From Patescibacteria group bacterium (GTDB lineage: Bacteria > Patescibacteriota > Minisyncoccia > Phycocordibacterales > UBA9973), in assembly GCA_018816985.1 (NCBI GenBank), contig JAHIVA010000035.1, positions 1-33,229 on the forward strand: 33,229 nucleotides of DNA, read 5' to 3'. The notes beneath the pieces were generated by a model. It was not told where the DNA came from. It saw only the letters and a program-made list of their open reading frames with translations, and did no database searches. This document shows positions 26,992 through 33,229 of the stretch, in pieces. The first letter of the stretch is position 1, and each line of letters begins with the position of its first letter. The translations under genes and the position numbers were made by a program.

Positions 26992-28419
26992 ATGAAAAAT
27001 TCTAAAAAAATAAAAAAAGTGCACTTGGTCGGTATTTGCGGAAAAGGTATGTCTGCTTTGGCTTTTATTTTAAAACAAAAGGGCGTTAAAATTAGCGGAT
27101 CGGACGAGGGTTTTTATGATCCGATAGCTGGCTTGCTTAAAAAAAATGGTATAAAATTCTCTCCCTTTTATTCCCCTGCAAATATACCGAAGGATTCTGA
27201 TTTAATAGTAATAGGCAAACATACCAAGCTCATCCCTGAAGAAAATAAAGAAGTAAAAGCTGCTTTTAAGTCTGGAATTAAAATCCAGTCTCTAGGGGAA
27301 GCTTTGGGAGAATTATCAAAAAAAAATGAAAATACTGTGGTAGCTGGAAGCTTCGGAAAATCCACAATGACTTCCCTTTTAGCTTGGTGCCTGGAAAACT
27401 CTAAAAAAAATCCTTCGTATTTCATCGGAGCCGTTCCTTTTGGTTTTAAAACAAATGCAAAATTAGGAAAAAGCAAACATTTTATTTTTGAAGGTGATGA
27501 ATATCCTTCTGCTAATTGGGATTCAAAATCAAAATTTTTACATTTGCACCCAAAAAATTTAATTTTAATTTCCGCTGAACATGACCATATCAATGTTTTT
27601 CCAACTGAAAAAGCTTATATCCAACCCTACAAGAAACTAATCTCTTTATTACCTAAAGACGGGCTCTTGGTGGTATCTAAGGAAGGGGAAAATATCAATA
27701 AAGTAATAACCAACGCTAAATGTAAAATAATAAATTATGGCTTTGATAAAAAATCAAAGTGGTACCCTGAAAATATAATTTATGGAGAAAAAACTTCTTT
27801 CGATTTATTTAGAGGCAAAAGTAAAATAATTAATTTAGAAACAAGTTTATTAGGAAATCATAATATTGAAAATATTGTCGGCGTTTCCGCCTTTCTTTTA
27901 GAAAAAAAATTAATCACACCGAAAGAACTACAAAAATCTATTAAAACTTTTAAGGGCTTGTCTGGAAGAATTGATTTAAAAACAAAAAAATCATCTGTGC
28001 TAGTTTATGAAGGTTTCGGCTCTTCCTATTCAAAAGCCAAATCGGTTTTTGATTCTTTAAAATTACATTTTCCAGATAAAAAATTAATCACAGTATTTGA
28101 ACCACATACTTTCGGCTGGAGAAATAAAGAAAATAAAAAATGGTATAAAAATATCTTCAATACTAGCTCTGCCGTTATTCTCGTTCCCCCACCTGAGCAT
28201 GGCGCAAAAACTCATACTCAATTAACTTTTTCTGAAATCATTAGAGAAGTGAAAAAAAACAATACAAAAGTATGCAAAACAAAAAATGAAAAAGAAGTTT
28301 TAAGTATTCTCAAAAAAATTGTAAAGAAAGATAATCTAGTAGCGCTTATTTCTTCCGGGTCACTTTTAGGACTCACCGCTTCAATTCCAAAATTAATGGA
28401 AAAAATGTTCCCTAAATAA
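26992..28419 (+). CDS. Mpl-like Mur ligase (UDP-MurNAc-tripeptide or UDP-MurNAc ligase family)
   Basis: VHLVGICGKGMSALAFILKQKGVKISGSDEGFYDP, P-loop VAGSFGKSTMTSLLAW, FIGAVPFGF, FEGDEYPSANWDSKSKFLHLHPKNLILISAEHDHINVF (Mpl-like order). Confidence 0.82.
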   Translation: MKNSKKIKKVHLVGICGKGMSALAFILKQKGVKISGSDEGFYDPIAGLLKKNGIKFSPFYSPANIPKDSDLIVIGKHTKLIPEENKEVKAAFKSGIKIQSLGEALGELSKKNENTVVAGSFGKSTMTSLLAWCLENSKKNPSYFIGAVPFGFKTNAKLGKSKHFIFEGDEYPSANWDSKSKFLHLHPKNLILISAEHDHINVFPTEKAYIQPYKKLISLLPKDGLLVVSKEGENINKVITNAKCKIINYGFDKKSKWYPENIIYGEKTSFDLFRGKSKIINLETSLLGNHNIENIVGVSAFLLEKKLITPKELQKSIKTFKGLSGRIDLKTKKSSVLVYEGFGSSYSKAKSVFDSLKLHFPDKKLITVFEPHTFGWRNKENKKWYKNIFNTSSAVILVPPPEHGAKTHTQLTFSEIIREVKKNNTKVCKTKNEKEVLSILKKIVKKDNLVALISSGSLLGLTASIPKLMEKMFPK

Positions 28420-29722
28420 AAGCCTTTCTGAACTCCTCCATATCGTCAAAATGATGCTTGACACCTTTGATTTCCTGATAATCTTCGTGCCCTTTGCCGG
28501 CACAAAGAACAATATCTCCTTTTTGCGCAATTTTAATTGCTTCAAGAATCGCTTCACGTCTATTTGGTATTATTTTTACCTTTTTTAAATCTTCTGAAGA
28601 TAAATTTATTTTCATCTGTTCAATAATTTTATCCGGATCTTCGCTTCGCGGATTGTCTGAAGTAAAAATAGCAATATCTGATAATCTTGCACCCAGCTTG
28701 CCCATAAGTGGACGCTTAAGCGGGTCGCGATCACCTCCGCAACCAAAGACTGAAATTACTCGCCCTGAGCTTGTCGAATAGGTTTTTATTCCTTGCACTG
28801 TTTTTAAAACATTTTGGAGAGCATCAGGAGTATGGGCATAATCTACAATTACCATAACTCCTGAGATATTTTTAAAATAATCAAATCTCCCTTTAGGTGG
28901 TAAAACATTTTTAAGTTGCTCTTTTACCTTTTCTTTATCAAAACCTAATAACACACAAGCACTCCAAACAGCCAATAAATTGTAAGCATTAAATTTACCC
29001 AGCAAGTTTGTTTTTACTTTTTCCTTGTTTATTTCAAGTTCCAGTCCAGAAAAATCTAGTTTTTTAATTTCTCCAAAGAAATAACTACTTTCTTCCCCGA
29101 AGTCAGACTTAGGGGAATTTCCCCTAAGTCTGACTTCGGGGAAATCCTGAAATCCATAGAAAAATTTACGGGCTTTTATAGCTTCTAACATTTTTATCCC
29201 GTATTCGTTATCTGTATTAGAAAGCGCAAAAGCTTTTTCATTTAACATATTAAAAAATTTCTTTTTTGCGCCAAAATAATTATCAAAATTTTGATGGTAA
29301 TCTAAATGGTCGTGGGTTAAATTCGTAAAAATTCCTCCAGTAAAATTTATCCCTGCTACTCGACCCTGATCCAAGGCATGAGAAGAAACTTCCATAAAAA
29401 CGTATTCACAACCTTTTTCCATCATTTTATTAAATAATCTATATAAAGTTATGGGGTCCGGAGTAGTGCCGGGAATTGGTCTATCCTCAAGAACAGTAAG
29501 AACCTCTCCGTTAATAATATTTTCTACTGTACTAATTAGTCCAGCTTTGTGCCCAAGCGCAATTGTAATTTTATAAAGCAAGGTTGCTGTTGTAGTTTTA
29601 CCATTAGTTCCCGTCACTCCAACAATTTTCAACTTCACCGAAGGGTTGCCAAAAAAATGCATTCCTGCCAGCATCGCAATCCCCCGCCTTTTAAGTTTTA
29701 AACTTTTAATTATGTTTTTCAT
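28412..29722 (-). CDS. murE: UDP-N-acetylmuramyl-tripeptide synthetase MurE-type ligase (short N-terminus)
   Basis: GVTGTNGKTTTATLLYK, PGTTPDPITLYRLF, MEVSSHALDQGRVAGINFTGGIFTNLTHDHLDYHQNF, VDYAHTPDALQNVL, VFGCGGDRDPLKRPLMG, DNPRSEDPDKI, GKGHEDYQEI. Confidence 0.93.
   Translation of the reverse strand: MKNIIKSLKLKRRGIAMLAGMHFFGNPSVKLKIVGVTGTNGKTTTATLLYKITIALGHKAGLISTVENIINGEVLTVLEDRPIPGTTPDPITLYRLFNKMMEKGCEYVFMEVSSHALDQGRVAGINFTGGIFTNLTHDHLDYHQNFDNYFGAKKKFFNMLNEKAFALSNTDNEYGIKMLEAIKARKFFYGFQDFPEVRLRGNSPKSDFGEESSYFFGEIKKLDFSGLELEINKEKVKTNLLGKFNAYNLLAVWSACVLLGFDKEKVKEQLKNVLPPKGRFDYFKNISGVMVIVDYAHTPDALQNVLKTVQGIKTYSTSSGRVISVFGCGGDRDPLKRPLMGKLGARLSDIAIFTSDNPRSEDPDKIIEQMKINLSSEDLKKVKIIPNRREAILEAIKIAQKGDIVLCAGKGHEDYQEIKGVKHHFDDMEEFRKAFI
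29093..29143. repeat. 51-bp perfect palindrome inside murE
   Basis: TTCCCCGAAGTCAGACTTAGGGGAA-t-TTCCCCTAAGTCTGACTTCGGGGAA: 25-bp arms, one central base. Confidence 0.95.
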
Positions 29723-29954
29723 TTGGTTTTGCCAAATTTTCTAGTTCAACCTTTTGAAATCTTTCAATTTCTTTTCCATCTAAAACAATATTTTCCAAAA
29801 ACATATGTTTCGGCCGAGCCCAAATAACACCATCTTCTAAATGCATATATATAACCAAATGCTCTTTTGTTTCACTGTCTTTTGCCTCAAAAAGAACCTT
29901 AACCTTAGTTCCCTTATAGTGTTTATAAACTGCGCCAATTTCTAAGTTTTTCAT
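29706..29954 (-). CDS. DUF1653-like small protein
   Basis: GAVYKHYKGTKVKVLFEAKDSETKEHLVIYMHLEDGVIWARPKHMFLENI matches the DUF1653 'YxHYKGxxYxV...LxDGxxWxRPxxMFxE' pattern. Confidence 0.82.
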   Translation of the reverse strand: MKNLEIGAVYKHYKGTKVKVLFEAKDSETKEHLVIYMHLEDGVIWARPKHMFLENIVLDGKEIERFQKVELENLAKPNEKHN

Positions 29955-29978
29955 AAAAAATTTAATACTTTAAACTTT

Positions 29979-32528
29979 CTAATTAACCAACGATTTACGG
30001 TGTTGCGGAGCGTTGATGAGACCGCATTTTTTATATTTATAAACTTCACCGGTAGCTGGGTTAATGGCACCACAAGGACAAGGATCATTACGGCCAGGCT
30101 CCTTCTTCATCCCACTCACTTGCATAACTGTATCTTTTTTACCCCCAAGCTCACTTGGTTCGTCATGACTAGTAATTAAAGTTTGTTTTGGCGCATTATT
30201 TTCTGTTCCTACCCTTATCGCACTTTCAGTGTTAATCGTACCAATCAGCGAAAGAACTTGCTCTTTAAAGGTTTCTTCCATTTCTTTAAACATCATTAAT
30301 CCATCTTTTTTATACTCAACAATGGGCTCTCTTTGTCCATAGGCTCTCAAATTAACCGAACCACGCAAATAATCCATCGCTTCTAAATGTTCCATCCAAA
30401 GAGTGTCAGTGGTATATAAAGCAATTCTTCTCACTGTTTCAAAGAAAGCCTCATCTCCAAGTTTTTTTCTTTTTTCTTCAATTATTTTATTAAAATCATT
30501 TCTGGTCTCCAAAATATTAACAAGCAAAGCTTCTATTTCAATTTTGTCCGCTCGTAACATTTTCTGTCTTCTTTCATAGATAATTTTACGCTGATGATTC
30601 ATTACATCGTCATATTCCAAGGTATGTTTTCTGGCATCAAAATGAAAACCTTCTATCTTAGCCTGCGCTCCTTCCAGGGTTTTATTAATAAATCGATTTT
30701 CTATCGGTTGATCTTCTGGTATGCCAAACCGCCCCATCATATTTTTTATTCTTTCTGAACCAAAAACACGCATTAAATCATCTTCTAATGATACATAAAA
30801 TTGTGTCGCTCCAGGATCACCCTGTCGGCCAGAACGGCCACGAAGTTGATTGTCTATTCTGCGTGCCTCATGCCTTTCTGTGCCCAAAACAAAAAGCCCC
30901 CCTACACTTTTAACAAATTCATATTCTTCTTTTATTATCGGATTTCCACCGAGCTTAATGTCAATTCCTCGTCCAGCCATATTGGTTGCAATAGTTACCG
31001 CTCCCCGCTTGCCAGCCTGAGCAATTATTTCACCCTCCTTTTCATGATTCTTTGCATTTAAAATAACATGCGGTACTCCTTCTTGTTTTAAATACATAGA
31101 AAGAAGTTCATTTTTCTCAATAGAAATTGTTCCAATTAAAACAGGTATTCCTTCCATATTTAATTCTTTTACCTTTTTCGCAATAGCCTGAAACTTGCCT
31201 TTTTCTGTTTGAAAAATTAAATCACTATAATCAAAACGGACAACTGGACGATTAGTGGGAATGATAATTACATCTAGCCCGTAAACTTTCAAAAATTCTT
31301 CCGCTGAAGTAGCTGCAGTACCGGTCATCCCAGAAAGCTTTTTATAAAATCTAAAATAATTTTGAAAAGTAATCGAACCCGAGGAACGAGTTTCTTTTTC
31401 AATTTTTACACCTTCTTTGGCTTCAATCGCCTGATGAATTCCTTCCGACCAACGCCTACCCGGTTGTAAACGGCCGGTAAAAGGATCAACAATGACGACT
31501 TCCCCTTCTTTTACGACATAGTCTTTATCCCGTTCAAAAATAGCTTGTGCTTTTACCGCTGTCTCTAAGTGATGTACATATTTAATACCCTTTTCGGTAT
31601 AAATATTTTCCACTCCGAGAAGTTTTTCTGCTTTACTGATACCTTCATCGGTAAGTGAGATGGCTTTTAATTTTTCATCCACCTCATAATCTGTATCACG
31701 TTTTAACTGTTTCGCAATTTGAAAAAATTTAATATAAAAATCCTCTGAATCTCCTGAGGCAGATGAAATAATAAGCGGAGTACGCGCTTCGTCTATCAAA
31801 ATAGAATCCACCTCATCAACAATTGCAAAATTATGCCCTCTTTGAACCATCTCAGGAAATGAAGTTACTAAATTATCTCGCAAATAATCAAAACCGTATT
31901 CATGGTTTGTGCCATAAGTTACATCTGCCAGATACGCTTCTTTTCTAGAGCACGGTTGCAAAAAATCGTAAACAATTTTAAATTCTCCGACTTTGTCTCG
32001 CTTTGTATCCTCTTCTTTATGAGTTGCATTGTATAAATAAGAAACATTTTGCGAATTGATAATACCCACACTTAATCCTAAAAAATTATAAACTTGACCC
32101 ATTAAAACTGCCCCGATGCGTGAGAGATAATCATTCACAGTAACAATGTGCACTCCCTTTCCCGACAGTGCATTCAAGTACGCTGGCAAAACGGCCACCA
32201 AAGTTTTTCCTTCACCGGTTCTCATTTCAGAAATTTTACCTTGATGTAGAACAATACCTCCAATAAGTTGAACATCGTAATGTCTTTCTTTTAAATTTCT
32301 CTTGGCCGCCTCTCGCACCAAAGCGAAAGCCTCTGGCAATAAATCATCCAAGCTTTCTCCTTTTGCTAACCTTTCTTTAAATTCCTGTGTTTTTAAGGGA
32401 AAATCTGAATCAGACAACTTTAAAAAAGTCTCCTCTAGGGAATTTATTTTAGCTATTATTTCCTTTGTATCTTTAATGAATTTAGAGCTTTCGTCCCCAA
32501 ATATTTTACTGAATAAACTCATAGACAT
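29979..32528 (-). CDS. secA: Preprotein translocase ATPase SecA
   Basis: MRTGEGKTLVAVLPAYLNAL, VDEVDSILIDEARTPLIIS, GMTGTAATSAEEF, ATNMAGRGIDIKLGG, RQGDPGATQFYVSLEDDLMRVFGSER, C-terminal NDPCPCG. Confidence 0.96.
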   Translation of the reverse strand: MSMSLFSKIFGDESSKFIKDTKEIIAKINSLEETFLKLSDSDFPLKTQEFKERLAKGESLDDLLPEAFALVREAAKRNLKERHYDVQLIGGIVLHQGKISEMRTGEGKTLVAVLPAYLNALSGKGVHIVTVNDYLSRIGAVLMGQVYNFLGLSVGIINSQNVSYLYNATHKEEDTKRDKVGEFKIVYDFLQPCSRKEAYLADVTYGTNHEYGFDYLRDNLVTSFPEMVQRGHNFAIVDEVDSILIDEARTPLIISSASGDSEDFYIKFFQIAKQLKRDTDYEVDEKLKAISLTDEGISKAEKLLGVENIYTEKGIKYVHHLETAVKAQAIFERDKDYVVKEGEVVIVDPFTGRLQPGRRWSEGIHQAIEAKEGVKIEKETRSSGSITFQNYFRFYKKLSGMTGTAATSAEEFLKVYGLDVIIIPTNRPVVRFDYSDLIFQTEKGKFQAIAKKVKELNMEGIPVLIGTISIEKNELLSMYLKQEGVPHVILNAKNHEKEGEIIAQAGKRGAVTIATNMAGRGIDIKLGGNPIIKEEYEFVKSVGGLFVLGTERHEARRIDNQLRGRSGRQGDPGATQFYVSLEDDLMRVFGSERIKNMMGRFGIPEDQPIENRFINKTLEGAQAKIEGFHFDARKHTLEYDDVMNHQRKIIYERRQKMLRADKIEIEALLVNILETRNDFNKIIEEKRKKLGDEAFFETVRRIALYTTDTLWMEHLEAMDYLRGSVNLRAYGQREPIVEYKKDGLMMFKEMEETFKEQVLSLIGTINTESAIRVGTENNAPKQTLITSHDEPSELGGKKDTVMQVSGMKKEPGRNDPCPCGAINPATGEVYKYKKCGLINAPQHRKSLVN

Positions 32529-32548
32529 ATACTAACATAAAATAAAAA

Positions 32549-32578
32549 AAACTTCCGACTTTCGACGGAAGTTTTTCA
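32549..32578 (-). terminator. Rho-independent terminator downstream of the Lys/Ala-rich mini-ORF
   Basis: Minus strand AAACTTCCG-tcgaaagt-CGGAAGTTTTTTTTAT. Confidence 0.8.
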
Positions 32579-32594
32579 AAAAGACAAAATGAAA

Positions 32595-32675
32595 CTATGC
32601 TCGTTTCTTTCCCTTCTTTGCTGCCTTTTTCTTTCCCTTCTTTGCTGCCTTCTTTGCTTTCTTTTTTGCTGCCAT
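32595..32675 (-). CDS. 26-aa Lys/Ala-rich basic mini-protein MAAKKKAKKAAKKGKKKAAKKGKKRA
   Basis: Minus strand ATG GCA GCA AAA AAG AAA GCA AAG AAG GCA GCA AAG AAG GGA AAG AAA AAG GCA GCA AAG AAG GGA AAG AAA CGA GCA TAG; followed by its own terminator. Below the ORF-track length cut-off. Confidence 0.72.
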   Translation of the reverse strand: MAAKKKAKKAAKKGKKKAAKKGKKRA

Positions 32676-32697
32676 AATATTTTTTTAAATTAAATTA

Positions 32698-32752
32698 TTA
32701 AATTAGTTTACAATAAACCGACCAAAATATTTATTGCTTCAAACTAATTTAA
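32698..32752. other. Long AT-rich hairpin upstream of the mini-ORF
   Basis: TTAAATTAGTTT (32698-32709)/AAACTAATTTAA (32741-32752), plus inner CAATAAA/TTTATTG (32711-32717/32730-32736). Confidence 0.75.
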
Positions 32753-32837
32753 TTATCTCGCATATCAAAACATAATACAATACTTTTTTTACAAAACTGT
32801 GGATAACTCTTCGACTTCGCTCAGAATAAACTTTTTA

Positions 32838-32880
32838 AAAATAAAAAAACACAAAAAATTATTTTGTGTTTTTTTATTTT
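32838..32880. terminator. Bidirectional-type terminator, 19-bp stem
   Basis: AAAATAAAAAAACACAAAA-aatta-TTTTGTGTTTTTTTATTTT. Confidence 0.75.
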
Positions 32881-32895
32881 TTTATTTTCATTTGA

Positions 32896-32950
32896 GGCGG
32901 GTGATGGCGAAACTCCAACATATGTGCCTATGTGAGTGCGATCACCCGCC
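32896..32950. repeat. Palindromic element downstream of the cyclodeaminase-like gene
   Basis: GGCGGGTGAT (32896-32905)/ATCACCCGCC (32941-32950) with interior ACTC..ACAT/ATGTGAGT pairing. Confidence 0.85.
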
Positions 32951-33013
32951 ACAGATAAAAACAATTCTTCGTAAAAAATTATATCACAATAAAGATTAAA
33001 ACGCTTCAAGTAA

Positions 33014-33229
33014 TTAATTTATCAGGGAAATTAAGTTTTTGGGATTGGTTAAAACCGGTGTAAAATTTAAGTTTTTTCCAAGTTTGTATTTTTCCGCTAA
33101 TTCATAAGTAAACCGTAGCACAGAGTAATCTTCTAGTCCTATCCCCACGGAATCATAAAGAGTGATCTCCGTCTCTGAGCTCCGTCCTTCTTTTATCCCA
33201 GTAAAAAGTTCATAAAGTTCAGCATGCAC
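33014..33229 (-). CDS. Ornithine cyclodeaminase / mu-crystallin family protein, C-terminal part (runs off window edge)
   Basis: GIKEGRSSETEITLYDSVGIGLEDYSVLRFTYELAEKYKLG matches the OCD/mu-crystallin C-terminal motif. Confidence 0.72.
   Translation of the reverse strand: MHAELYELFTGIKEGRSSETEITLYDSVGIGLEDYSVLRFTYELAEKYKLGKNLNFTPVLTNPKNLISLIN

Noticed and set aside
26992-28419. Overlap of Mpl-like and murE genes as a functional fusion or regulatory overlap
   Set aside because: Only an 8-bp tail-to-tail overlap, ordinary for a compact genome.
32821-33009. 62-aa minus-strand ORF MKRFNLYCDIIFYEELFLSVAGDRTHIG...
   Set aside because: Composed of the palindromic repeat and the AT-rich terminator; no coding signature, so treated as a repeat-derived spurious ORF.

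Overview
AT-rich 33 kb window whose gene content looks like a Patescibacteria/CPR (Parcubacteria-type) genome; this lineage call is inference. Core genes recognised: rpmJ (partial) and infA, alaS, mnmA, mltG, typA/bipA, tRNA-Tyr, gyrA, rpsA, an Mpl-like Mur ligase, murE and secA. Other content: a sigma-r4 + HARE-HTH fusion, a PilM/FtsA-like ATPase, a five-gene array of small 'T4SS pilin'-type membrane proteins with an orphan solute-binding protein, a GC-richer SPFH module, and a RAYT-type (REP-associated, IS200-like Y1) transposase bracketed by two identical palindromes. The main hunt result is a set of palindromic elements. Several lie in frame inside essential genes (alaS, mnmA, murE, and the N-terminus of mltG), others are intergenic. 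Several share a GTCARA...TYTGAC foot with the palindromes flanking the RAYT gene. This suggests a RAYT-associated palindrome family that enters coding sequence and adds peptide segments to core proteins, in the manner of Rickettsia palindromic elements. I also found a 26-aa Lys/Ala-rich mini-gene with its own terminator and a structured leader that the ORF track misses, plus several leader/promoter architectures. No database search or folding program was run; all alignments to families are from memory.
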